A stretch of DNA of 9,092 nt from Methanomethylovorans sp. PtaU1.Bin073. Its GTDB lineage: Archaea; Halobacteriota; Methanosarcinia; Methanosarcinales; Methanosarcinaceae. Positions 1 through 6,056 of the stretch are shown in pieces (the first letter of the stretch is position 1; each line of letters opens with the position of its first letter). Under the pieces are notes generated by a model that made no database searches, had not been told where the DNA came from, and worked only from the letters and a program-made list of their open reading frames with translations. The stretch is taken from contig MVQW01000066.1 of assembly GCA_002067265.1 (NCBI GenBank), forward strand, positions 1-9,092. Reading direction: 5' to 3'. The translations under genes and the position numbers were made by a program.

Positions 1-314
1 TCCTTTTGCCTGATATAGTGGATATCCACAAGAGAAGAGATGTCCTGCACCATTTTAAGCATCTCTGTTTTTCCCTTGCTCTTCAAGTGCATTTCCAACT
101 CAGGAGAATCGTCAAAATAGTCCTCTATAGACCTTTTACTTCTTCCCGTGACGAATATAATATCGTCTATGCCGGAGTTTATAGCCTCTTCTACTACATA
201 GTGGATCACTGGCTTATCGATGATAGGAAGCATTTCCTTTGGCATGGATTTAGTTACCGGGAGGAATCTTGTACCAAGTCCTGCAGTTGGTATTACCGCT
301 TTCTTAATAGTCAT
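1..314 (-). CDS. galU: UTP--glucose-1-phosphate uridylyltransferase, N-terminal part (runs off window)
   Basis: Makes UDP-glucose from UTP and glucose-1-phosphate in the cytoplasm, feeding surface polysaccharide and protein glycosylation. The reverse strand from ATG at 314 reads 104 codons without a stop to the window edge. The start of the protein shows the nucleotidyltransferase signature: [20 protein letters not shown] (residues 6-25), with the glycine-rich G-x-G-T-R nucleotide loop and the family's K-x-x-P-K-E-M-L-P stretch (22-30), then [12 protein letters not shown] (33-44) and [19 protein letters not shown] (50-68). This is the GalU pattern rather than RfbA (glucose-1-phosphate thymidylyltransferase), which reads GGSGTRL at the loop. 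The start is preceded by AGAGGATGA, a Shine-Dalgarno-like sequence, in the 12-nt gap after the manC stop, so the two genes are almost certainly one transcript with galU downstream. About two thirds of the usual length (near 290 residues) lies outside the window. Confidence 0.93.
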   Translation of the reverse strand, partial: MTIKKAVIPTAGLGTRFLPVTKSMPKEMLPIIDKPVIHYVVEEAINSGIDDIIFVTGRSKRSIEDYFDDSPELEMHLKSKGKTEMLKMVQDISSLVDIHYIRQK

Positions 315-326
315 TTTTCATCCTCT

Positions 327-1712
327 TTATTGTTTCACCCTTCCATACTCATCGTCATAACGGACGATATCATCTTCATCCACACATTCTCCAAGTTGCA
401 CTTCTATGATTTCCAGAGGTAGTTTTCCTTCATTAGCAAGTCTATGTCTCATGCCAGCTCTAATGAAAGTGCTTTCTCCTTGCCTGAGGAAAAATATTTC
501 ATCGTTTATCTGTACCGTTGCCATCCCTTTGACTACTATCCAATGTTCACTGCGGTGGTAATGGAGTTGCAGGCTCAACTTCTTTTTTGGCTCAACTATG
601 ATGTTCTTTATCTTGTGACGATCGGATTTCTCCATCACAGTATAGGAACCCCACGGCCTGTATACTGTCTGCTGCAAATATGCCCTCTCATCATTTTTGT
701 TGTGCAATGTGTCAGCCACTTGTTTTACTTTCTGGCTGCTTTTCCTTGGACATACAAGTAATGCATCGGGTGTATCTATCACAGCCATATCTTCGACGTC
801 TATAAGAGCAACGAGTTTATCGCATTTGGAATAAAGGAGGTTGTTCTTCGAATTGATCAGGATGTCTTCACATTCGTAAATGACATTTCCATTGTCGTCT
901 TTATCCGATTCTTCATATATTGCATTGAAGTTTCCAAGATCGCTCCATTTATGTTCCAGGCGCACGACTACAACATTCTTGGATTTTTCCATGATTCCAT
1001 AGTCGATAGATATTGCTCTTACTTTGTCAAATATTTCTTCAATGGTTGCATCAGGATTGATCTCTGGATCAAAAGCCTTATAAAATGTTTTTTCCTGTTG
1101 CTGTAATTCTCTAAAGAATACATCAGTGTCAAAAAGGAACATTCCGCTATTCCAAAGACATCCTTCGTTCAAATATTTCAGAGCATCATCGTGATTCGGT
1201 TTCTCTCTGAATTCAGCGACCTTATATCCGGCACCGATCTTTTCAGATGGTTTTATGTATCCATATCCGGTATGTGGTGATGTGGGTACTATTCCAAAAG
1301 TGACCAGATGATCCATTGCAAGGGTTTGTGCATTTTTGATCGTTTCCATTGCACGTATGTCGAGAACATGATCGGAAGAAAAAACCCCTACCATTGATTT
1401 TCCGAACTTCTTGACGATTTCCCTCATGCCGAAGCTAATAGCAGGAAGCGTGTTCTTCGGCTCTGGCTCAATAAGCACATTTTCCGGGGGTAGGTCGTAT
1501 CCCAACTCTTTAGCCTGACCTGTAACAAAGAATCTCTGTGAATCATTTGTAACAACGAAGATTTCCGATATATCAGAGACTTCCAGGCAGCGTGTTAAGG
1601 TGTTCTGGAAAAACGATGTATCTTTAAGTTTCAGGAACTGTTTAGGGTTATGCTTTCTGCTTAATGGCCATAGTCTTGTTCCAGATCCACCGGCAAGGAT
1701 AAGCGATTTAAT
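327..1712 (-). CDS. manC: Bifunctional mannose-1-phosphate guanylyltransferase / mannose-6-phosphate isomerase, probable ATT start
   Basis: Type II GMP-PMI enzyme: isomerises fructose-6-P to mannose-6-P and joins mannose-1-P to GTP, giving GDP-mannose. With the start at 1712 it is 461 residues, the usual family length. The N-terminal nucleotidyltransferase domain shows LAGGSGTRLWPLSRKHNPKQ (6-25), FSSDH (111-115), FREKP (168-172), NSGMF (188-192) and WSDLGN (256-261). The C-terminal cupin/isomerase domain begins at RPWGSY (352-357) and carries the likely metal ligands H384, H386 and E389 in LQLHYHRSEHW, plus H423, and ends with the family motif EDDIVRYDDEYGR. Odd: between the upstream in-frame stop (1751-1749) and residue 70 (a TTG at 1505) there is no ATG, GTG or TTG. 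Homologues begin M-K-S-L-I-L-A-G-G, and the codon at the Met position here is ATT (1712-1710), 8 nt after GAGGAG. A start at 1505 would delete the GTP-binding loop and is rejected. An ATG at 1720-1718 is in another frame. Either ATT initiates or an ATG was lost by mutation or sequencing error. First gene of an operon with galU. Confidence 0.92.
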   Translation of the reverse strand: MKSLILAGGSGTRLWPLSRKHNPKQFLKLKDTSFFQNTLTRCLEVSDISEIFVVTNDSQRFFVTGQAKELGYDLPPENVLIEPEPKNTLPAISFGMREIVKKFGKSMVGVFSSDHVLDIRAMETIKNAQTLAMDHLVTFGIVPTSPHTGYGYIKPSEKIGAGYKVAEFREKPNHDDALKYLNEGCLWNSGMFLFDTDVFFRELQQQEKTFYKAFDPEINPDATIEEIFDKVRAISIDYGIMEKSKNVVVVRLEHKWSDLGNFNAIYEESDKDDNGNVIYECEDILINSKNNLLYSKCDKLVALIDVEDMAVIDTPDALLVCPRKSSQKVKQVADTLHNKNDERAYLQQTVYRPWGSYTVMEKSDRHKIKNIIVEPKKKLSLQLHYHRSEHWIVVKGMATVQINDEIFFLRQGESTFIRAGMRHRLANEGKLPLEIIEVQLGECVDEDDIVRYDDEYGRVKQ

Positions 1713-1720
1713 ATTTTCAT

Positions 1721-1726
1721 CTCCTC
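1721..1726 (-). promoter_or_regulatory. Shine-Dalgarno site of manC that points to the ATT start
   Basis: On the minus strand GAGGAG at 1726-1721 is the strongest Shine-Dalgarno match in the window. It lies 8 nt before the ATT at 1712-1710, an ideal spacing, but directly abuts the out-of-frame ATG at 1720-1718, which leaves no room for initiation there. The site therefore supports a manC start at 1712 even though the codon is not canonical. Confidence 0.7.
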
Positions 1727-1820
1727 TTTTAATTGTGCACTTTCTTGATCAGTTTATGTTTAGGCAGATTTGCTTTGTACCAATTGATAATAGTTGATTT
1801 TCTAGTTCTTTAGTCCAGAA

Positions 1821-1834
1821 TTATATACTTAAAA
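1821..1834 (-). promoter_or_regulatory. manC: Candidate TATA box for the manC-galU operon
   Basis: The minus strand reads TTTTAAGTATATAA here, similar to an archaeal TATA box. Transcription would start roughly 25 nt downstream, near 1795-1800, giving a leader of about 85 nt before the manC start; leaders of this size are common in Methanosarcinales. In AT-rich sequence such matches also arise by chance, so this is only a candidate. Confidence 0.35.
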
Positions 1835-1942
1835 TGCTTATTAATATTTATCAGTTACCAATATTCTCTGTAGACGATAATTTACACTTCTGTACATCTC
1901 TCTATTAGTGATGTTTATATTCTTTAAATATTAAATAAGTTT

Positions 1943-1970
1943 AAAGTCATCTTTTTTCTCAAAAAACTTT
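1943..1970. repeat. Imperfect A/T inverted repeat in the divergent spacer
   Basis: TTTTTT (1952-1957), a CTC loop (1958-1960) and AAAAAA (1961-1966) form a perfect 6-bp arm pair. The stem is extended after a 5-nt bulge (TCATC) by AAAG (1943-1946) pairing with CTTT (1967-1970). As RNA the fold would be weak because almost all pairs are A-U. It lies between the two candidate promoters and its role is unknown; chance is a real possibility. Confidence 0.3.
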
Positions 1971-2062
1971 CAGATTGCATACCATGAAATCTAATTTAAT
2001 TTCTATGCTATCGGTCGCATCTCATGTTCAATGCTTAGATTAATGAGAATTTCAATATCGGA

Positions 2063-2078
2063 TAAAAAATAAAATATA
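2063..2078 (+). promoter_or_regulatory. Candidate TATA box for the GT39 gene
   Basis: An uninterrupted A/T stretch, TAAAAAATAAAATATA, resembles an archaeal TATA box. With a start point about 25 nt downstream, near 2095-2100, the transcript would begin after the ATG at 2081 and before the ATG at 2117, which has a Shine-Dalgarno-like AAGG. The element thus also bears on start choice. It is inferred from composition and spacing only. Confidence 0.35.
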
Positions 2079-2105
2079 GAATGATTCCTATAATACATGT
2101 GAAGC

Positions 2106-2109
2106 AAGG
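2106..2109 (+). promoter_or_regulatory. Weak ribosome binding site deciding the GT39 start
   Basis: AAGG lies 7 nt before the ATG at 2117. Neither the earlier in-frame ATG at 2081 (preceded by AAAATATAGA) nor the later one at 2180 (preceded by AAAATAATATT) has any Shine-Dalgarno-like sequence, so 2117 is preferred. The site is short and the evidence modest. Confidence 0.4.
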
Positions 2110-2116
2110 TTTTTGT

Positions 2117-3661
2117 ATGGCATCTCAAAAGCAATTAAATGAATCCTCTGTGGGTCTTGATTCAAAAGAAAATAATATTATGTCTAACTTAATACACAAT
2201 ATAAAATCATCCCGAGTATTGCAGTTAATACTGGCAATAACATTTTTAGGTGCTTTTTTAAGGATCTATCAGCTTGGAACTGAATCTGTCTGGCTTGATG
2301 AAGCAACAACTTATCTAATGTCATCCAATACTTTGTCCGGAATATATGAGATAACAAAAGGCGATGTTCACCCTCCTCTTTATTATTTTGTGGTTCATTT
2401 TTTCCTATTTGGAGGAAAGTCGGAAGCATTATTACGTTTTCCTTCAATGATGTTCGGAATACTTTCGATTCCATTATTGTACATGCTGGGAACACGCTTA
2501 TTCAGTGTAAAAGAAGGTCTCATCAGTTCGTTTTTGCTTTCTATCTCTTTGGCCCATATTTACTATTCTCAGGAAGCAAGAATGTATTCGATGATGGTAT
2601 TTTTGACACTTGGTTCCATTTTCTGTTTTTATGTTGCTATTGAGGATAAAAGGAACAGTTTCTGGTTCTTGTTTGTTGTTTTCACCGTGCTCAATATCTA
2701 TACGCATTATTTCGGTTTCTTCATTTTCCCTATCGAAATACTATATTTTATAGTTCTCTTGTTTTCTTATGAACAAAAAAAGCTGCATTTTAATACAGAA
2801 AGATTGCCACAAGCAAAGGTCTTTTTTGCCAGCGTGGCTTTAATTTTAATTTCCATAATTCCCAGAATTCAGGTTTTCTTTGAACAGGCGGCCTCAAGAG
2901 TTGGAGGACAAGTGACCTGGGGTGTGGACCAGGCACATTTCGTATCAAGCATGCTCTCTCATTTTACAATGTCCGAATCTCCTTCTCTGCTTTACCTTAC
3001 TTTTTTTGTTATAGGTTTAGTAGTAATGATCCGTTCTAGTCGGAGCCAGTCTTTTTTATTGGGTTCATGGTTAATTCTTCCAGTAATGGTAAGTTACTAC
3101 CTTTCAGATGTAATGCCCTTTCATCCAAGGTATCTTCTTTTTATTCTGCCTGCTTATCTTCTTATTATTTCACGCGGTTTAACTGCAACTTCGAATTTTA
3201 TATATTCTGCAAACAAACTTCCCAAAGAAGATCGTAAGTCATTGGGGAATAAGCAGCAATTTCTCACAGTGATCCTTTTGCTTGTTTTCTTACTGAATGC
3301 CGTATTTCCAATTATAACCTACTATTCTTCTCCTCAGAAAGAAGATTGGAGAAGTGTGGCAACCTACATTTCTTCAGTATCAAAAGAGGGAGATGTAATC
3401 ATACCACTTCCGAGCTACATTGCAAAACCACTTGAATTCTATTATAATAACTCCGCCGATGGGACATATATAAAAACATCAGGATATAGCCAGCAGGAAC
3501 TGGATAATATGGTCAGCGGAAGGACTAGCACAAGTTTCTTTGTTCTCACAGGAGATATCAACGCAGCAAATCCCAATGGGAGCGCTGTTACATGGCTAGG
3601 AGCAAATGCTGAGGTGTTAAATATCATCACCAATGTGTACATCCTGACTCCTAAGGTCTGA
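2117..3661 (+). CDS. GT39/PMT_2-type membrane glycosyltransferase
   Basis: Integral membrane glycosyltransferase of the ArnT/dolichyl-phosphate-mannose mannosyltransferase superfamily, which uses a polyprenyl-phosphate-linked sugar and transfers it on the outer face of the membrane. With the start at 2117 it has 514 residues (526 from ATG 2081). A hydrophilic N-terminus of about 33 residues is followed by a first membrane span (about 34-50). The first outer loop holds WLDEA (59-63), with the acidic D61/E62 that matches the catalytic position of the family. Next come HPPLYY (85-90), about ten further hydrophobic spans to about residue 401, QEARMY (152-157) after the fourth span, and FHPRYL (335-340). 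The C-terminal ~110 residues are mostly polar and probably extracytoplasmic. The gene is visibly AT-richer than nfnA/nfnB, common for surface-glycan genes. It lies divergent from manC-galU; GDP-mannose is the usual precursor of Dol-P-Man, so a shared glycosylation role is plausible. Sugar and acceptor cannot be read from the sequence. Confidence 0.88.
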   Translation: MASQKQLNESSVGLDSKENNIMSNLIHNIKSSRVLQLILAITFLGAFLRIYQLGTESVWLDEATTYLMSSNTLSGIYEITKGDVHPPLYYFVVHFFLFGGKSEALLRFPSMMFGILSIPLLYMLGTRLFSVKEGLISSFLLSISLAHIYYSQEARMYSMMVFLTLGSIFCFYVAIEDKRNSFWFLFVVFTVLNIYTHYFGFFIFPIEILYFIVLLFSYEQKKLHFNTERLPQAKVFFASVALILISIIPRIQVFFEQAASRVGGQVTWGVDQAHFVSSMLSHFTMSESPSLLYLTFFVIGLVVMIRSSRSQSFLLGSWLILPVMVSYYLSDVMPFHPRYLLFILPAYLLIISRGLTATSNFIYSANKLPKEDRKSLGNKQQFLTVILLLVFLLNAVFPIITYYSSPQKEDWRSVATYISSVSKEGDVIIPLPSYIAKPLEFYYNNSADGTYIKTSGYSQQELDNMVSGRTSTSFFVLTGDINAANPNGSAVTWLGANAEVLNIITNVYILTPKV

Positions 3662-3670
3662 TCCATGCAC

Positions 3671-3721
3671 ATTGAAATCAAATAATTCTAGTTTTCAATA
3701 AGTGAGAAAAATACTGTTTTT
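3671..3721 (+). terminator. Possible terminator of the GT39 gene: AT stem-loop and T-tract
   Basis: Ten nt after the GT39 stop, ATTGAAA (3671-3677) and TTTCAAT (3693-3699) are perfect 7-nt inverted copies around a 15-nt loop, followed by a five-T run at 3717-3721. Archaeal termination depends mainly on U-rich tracts, so this is a reasonable stop for the glycosyltransferase transcript before the nfn promoter. The stem is AT-rich and weak. Confidence 0.35.
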
Positions 3722-3750
3722 ACTATTTATCAACTGAATTCTTAAGTACT

Positions 3751-3760
3751 ATTAATATTA
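3751..3760 (+). promoter_or_regulatory. nfnA: Candidate TATA-like element for nfnA-nfnB
   Basis: ATTAATATTA lies 45-54 nt before the nfnA start. A transcript beginning about 25 nt downstream would have a leader of around 25 nt. It is the most TATA-like sequence at a suitable distance in this 143-nt spacer (TACTATTTATC at 3721-3731 is the alternative), but the match is not strong. Confidence 0.28.
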
Positions 3761-3796
3761 TCCTATCCACCATAATCTTCCAATACAGTTTAAAAT

Positions 3797-3802
3797 GTGA
3801 TC
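3797..3802 (+). promoter_or_regulatory. nfnA: Unusual Shine-Dalgarno-like site of nfnA
   Basis: GTGATC ends 2 nt before the ATG at 3805. It matches the 3' part of the full anti-16S sequence (GGAGGTGATCC), complementary to GGATCAC at the usual archaeal 16S 3' end, while the usual GGAGG core is absent. The register relative to the ATG fits the longer duplex. This supports the start at 3805 but pairing of this part alone is less common. Confidence 0.4.
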
Positions 3803-3804
3803 GA

Positions 3805-4647
3805 ATGTCATACAGGATAATTGAGAAACGTGATATGGTTCACCAGGTACACCTGATGAGGGTACTTGCGCCAGATGTGGCAAAGGCTGCAAAACCCGGG
3901 CAATTTGTGATAATCCGAATTGATGAGCAAAGTGAAAGAATTCCTCTTACAATTGCAGATTATAATGTTGCGGAAGGTTCAGTAACCATTATTTTCCAGG
4001 AAATGGGTAAGACTACCAAACGGCTGGCTGCTCTAAGAGCTCAGGACGAGCTTGAGGACTTTGTAGGCCCGCTGGGTACCCCCTCCGAAATAGAGAAACT
4101 TGGTACTGTTGTACTTGTTGGGGGAGGCGTGGGTGTTGCTCCTGTTTATCCCCAGGCAAGAGCCTACAAGGCTGCAGGCAATAAAGTGATTTCTATCATA
4201 GGTGCAAGAAGTGAGAATTTGCTGATCCTGGAAGAAGAAATGCAGGCAGCAAGTGACGAACTTCATATCTGTACAGATGACGGCACAAAAGGACATCATG
4301 GGTTTGTTACCGATGTGCTCCAAAAAATGCTGCAAAACGGTGAACATGTGGATAGAGTAGTAGCCATTGGTCCACCTATAATGATGCGTGCTGTGACAGG
4401 TGTCACCAGGCCTTTCGGTGTCCAGACTATTGTGAGCCTCAATCCCATTATGATCGATGGTACGGGTATGTGTGGAGGTTGCCGTGTTTCAGTGGGCGGC
4501 GAGACCAGATTTGCCTGTGTGGACGGGCCGGAATTCGATGGACATAAGGTAGATTTCAACCTGCTCATGAGCCGTCTGGCAGTTTATAGAGATGAAGAAA
4601 GCAGTTCTCTTAAGAAACATGAATGTAAATGCGAAGGTGGGAAATAA
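3805..4647 (+). CDS. nfnA: NAD(P)H-ferredoxin oxidoreductase / sulfide dehydrogenase small subunit
   Basis: Small subunit of the NfnAB / sulfide dehydrogenase (SudB) family, a cytoplasmic flavoprotein that passes electrons between NAD(P)H and ferredoxin or polysulfide with its large partner. At 280 residues it is full length. A ferredoxin-reductase-like FAD domain comes first, with the flavin motif RIPLTI (45-50) and GPLG (88-91). A dinucleotide-binding domain begins at VGGGVGVAPV (105-114). The [2Fe-2S] site lies near the C-terminus: D218 in IDGTGMCGGC followed by C223, C226 and C238 (FACVDGPEFDGHKVDF). One Asp and three Cys is the ligand set known for NfnA, and separates it from the four-Cys PyrK of dihydroorotate dehydrogenase B. 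The tail ends in a further C-x-C (C274, C276) whose role is unclear. The stop overlaps the nfnB start (TAATG), so the subunits are translationally coupled. Homologues are often annotated as sulfide/dihydroorotate dehydrogenase-like FAD/NAD-binding proteins. Confidence 0.92.
   Translation: MSYRIIEKRDMVHQVHLMRVLAPDVAKAAKPGQFVIIRIDEQSERIPLTIADYNVAEGSVTIIFQEMGKTTKRLAALRAQDELEDFVGPLGTPSEIEKLGTVVLVGGGVGVAPVYPQARAYKAAGNKVISIIGARSENLLILEEEMQAASDELHICTDDGTKGHHGFVTDVLQKMLQNGEHVDRVVAIGPPIMMRAVTGVTRPFGVQTIVSLNPIMIDGTGMCGGCRVSVGGETRFACVDGPEFDGHKVDFNLLMSRLAVYRDEESSSLKKHECKCEGGK
4634..4639 (+). promoter_or_regulatory. nfnB: Ribosome binding site of nfnB inside the end of nfnA
   Basis: AAGGTG, 7 nt before the ATG at 4647, is a good Shine-Dalgarno match and fixes the nfnB start there. 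The in-frame ATG at 4629, six codons earlier, lies before this site and would add MRRWEI, which is not expected in the family. Confidence 0.7.
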
Positions 4648-6017
4648 TGGCAACCAGACAGCCTATGCCAGTACAAGACCCGGCTGAAAGACGTAAGAAC
4701 TTCAATGAAGTGGCACTGGGTTACACTGAAGAGCAGGCAATTGCTGAAGCTGAACGCTGCCTTCAATGCAAGGATCCCAAATGTGTGCAGGGATGTCCAG
4801 TGAATATCGATATCTCCGCTTTCATAGCAAATATTGCTGAACACGATTTCGATGCAGCTATAAGGACCATCAAGCTCACTAATGCTCTTCCGGCAGTTTG
4901 CGGACGTGTCTGTCCTCAGGAAGTGCAGTGCGAAGAATACTGTGTACTTGCAAAGAAAGGGCAACCTATAGCTATAGGCCGCCTTGAACGTTTTGCTGCA
5001 GATTATGAGAGTGCTAAAGGTGTCGTATCTCCTCAGAAGGCAAAGTCGACCGGTAAACATGTGGCTGTAGTAGGCTCAGGTCCTGCGGGACTAACAGCTG
5101 CTGCTGACCTTGCAAAAGCCGGTCATTCAGTGACCATTTTTGAATCACTTCACGAGCCAGGAGGAGTACTTACTTACGGTATTCCTGAGTTCCGTCTTCC
5201 GAAGGCGATAGTACGCCAGGAAGTCGAATACATCAAACAGCTTGGGGTAGACATAAAAGTAGACTATATAATTGGCAGGATCAAGACACTGGACGAACTG
5301 AGAAAAGAGTTCGATGCCGTCTTCCTGGGCACGGGTGCAGGACTACCCAATTTCATGGGTATCGAAGGCGAGAACTTCAATGGTGTCTATTCTGCAAATG
5401 AGTTCCTGACCCGTGTGAATCTTATGAAGGCTTTCCGTTTTCCTGATTATGATACGCCGATAAAGCGTGGTAAGAAGGTCATAGTTGTAGGCGGCGGAAA
5501 TGTGGCAATGGATGCTGCTCGCTGTGCCCTCAGGCTGGGTGCTGATGAAGTTAGCATCGTCTACCGCCGTGGCGAGGATGAACTTCCTGCACGCAGAGAA
5601 GAAATCGAGAATGCTAAGGAAGAAGGCATTATCTTCAGGCTGCTCACAAACCCCGTGCGCATTTTAGGTGATGATAAAATGAAGGTAAAGGGTGTGGAGT
5701 GCATCAGGATGGAGCTTGGTGAACCAGATGCATCAGGCCGCAGGAAACCCCTGGCAGTAAAAGGTTCAGAACATGAGATCGAGGCTGATACTGTGATCAT
5801 TGCCATAGGTACATCTCCAAATCCGATCATATTTACAGGTTCCAAGGGGCTTAAATCAACTCCTAAGGGCACTATAGTCGTGGATGATTCAGCCATGAGC
5901 TCTATCCCGGGCGTATGTGCAGGTGGAGATGTTGTCACTGGTGCAGCAACGGTTATCAGTGCCATGGGTGCAGGAAAGCTTGCCGCCCAGACGATCAATG
6001 AATACCTTAACAAATGA
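4647..6017 (+). CDS. nfnB: NAD(P)H-ferredoxin oxidoreductase / sulfide dehydrogenase large subunit (GltD-like)
   Basis: Large subunit of NfnAB / sulfide dehydrogenase (SudA). In characterised bacterial relatives the complex bifurcates electrons from NADPH to NAD+ and ferredoxin; in Pyrococcus it was first described as sulfide dehydrogenase. The 456 residues match family length. The N-terminal iron-sulfur domain carries C38, C41, C46, C50 and C85, C89, C95, C99, ligands for two [4Fe-4S] clusters. An FAD-binding Rossmann fold starts at VGSGPAG (142-148), continuing through EPGGVLTYGIPEFRLP (170-185). A second fold for NADPH has VGGGNVAMDAAR (281-292) and YRRGEDELPARREE (306-319). The second FAD-binding segment is GVCAGGDVVTGAATVISAMG (422-441). 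This architecture is shared with the glutamate synthase small subunit, and databases often call it that, but no large glutamate synthase subunit lies nearby and nfnA is directly coupled, so NfnB/SudA is the better name. The TGA stop forms part of the following stem-loop. Confidence 0.93.
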   Translation: MATRQPMPVQDPAERRKNFNEVALGYTEEQAIAEAERCLQCKDPKCVQGCPVNIDISAFIANIAEHDFDAAIRTIKLTNALPAVCGRVCPQEVQCEEYCVLAKKGQPIAIGRLERFAADYESAKGVVSPQKAKSTGKHVAVVGSGPAGLTAAADLAKAGHSVTIFESLHEPGGVLTYGIPEFRLPKAIVRQEVEYIKQLGVDIKVDYIIGRIKTLDELRKEFDAVFLGTGAGLPNFMGIEGENFNGVYSANEFLTRVNLMKAFRFPDYDTPIKRGKKVIVVGGGNVAMDAARCALRLGADEVSIVYRRGEDELPARREEIENAKEEGIIFRLLTNPVRILGDDKMKVKGVECIRMELGEPDASGRRKPLAVKGSEHEIEADTVIIAIGTSPNPIIFTGSKGLKSTPKGTIVVDDSAMSSIPGVCAGGDVVTGAATVISAMGAGKLAAQTINEYLNK

Positions 6018-6044
6018 CCGTATAATATCGGTCAATTCTTTTTT
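6015..6044 (+). terminator. Stem-loop with T-tract overlapping the nfnB stop codon
   Basis: TGACCG (6015-6020) and CGGTCA (6029-6034) form a perfect 6-bp stem around the 8-nt loop TATAATAT, followed by TTCTTTTTT (6036-6044). The TGA stop of nfnB is the first three bases of the stem. The layout resembles an intrinsic terminator, and U-tracts also terminate archaeal transcription. The next gene starts only 12 nt after the T-tract on the same strand with no room for a separate leader, so this may be partial termination that lowers expression of the downstream gene rather than a full stop. Confidence 0.55.
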
Positions 6045-6056
6045 AAATAGGCCCGT

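Larger units (their letters stand above)
1713..2116. other. Divergent AT-rich intergenic region between manC and the glycosyltransferase
   Basis: About 400 nt separate the divergent starts of manC and the GT39 gene. All frames are broken into short pieces with no recognisable protein, and no tRNA-like cloverleaf or repeat array is visible. It is strongly AT-rich, as is usual for archaeal promoter regions, and holds candidate TATA elements for both directions (near 1821-1834 minus and 2063-2078 plus; a further TTTATAT at 1914-1920 plus), an A/T hairpin at 1943-1970, and two copies of TATCGG about 48 nt apart (near 2009 and 2056). It may also contain a leader RNA, but nothing seen proves it. 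Confidence 0.6.

Noticed and set aside
6..422. Plus-strand ORF of 138 aa, and another at 444-761 (105 aa)
   Set aside because: Both are antisense to galU and manC, which have clear family motifs; the plus-strand translations show no recognisable domain.
1600..1797. Plus-strand ORF of 65 aa covering the manC start region
   Set aside because: It is antisense to the conserved manC N-terminus, has no clear ribosome site and resembles no family.
2081..2116. Earlier ATG for the GT39 gene
   Set aside because: It has no ribosome site and immediately follows a TATA-like stretch, so it may lie upstream of the transcript start; still possible, adding 12 residues.
4629..4646. Upstream ATG that would extend NfnB by MRRWEI
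   Set aside because: The Shine-Dalgarno AAGGTG lies after this ATG and is ideally placed for the ATG at 4647, which also overlaps the nfnA stop.
4584..5060. Minus-strand ORF of 158 aa across the nfnA-nfnB junction, and 5561-6013 (150 aa)
   Set aside because: Shadows of the nfn genes; they lie opposite conserved Cys and dinucleotide-binding motifs.
4647..6017. Glutamate synthase small subunit (GltD) role
   Set aside because: The fold is shared, but no large GltB-type gene is adjacent and the coupled nfnA indicates an NfnAB/SudAB complex.
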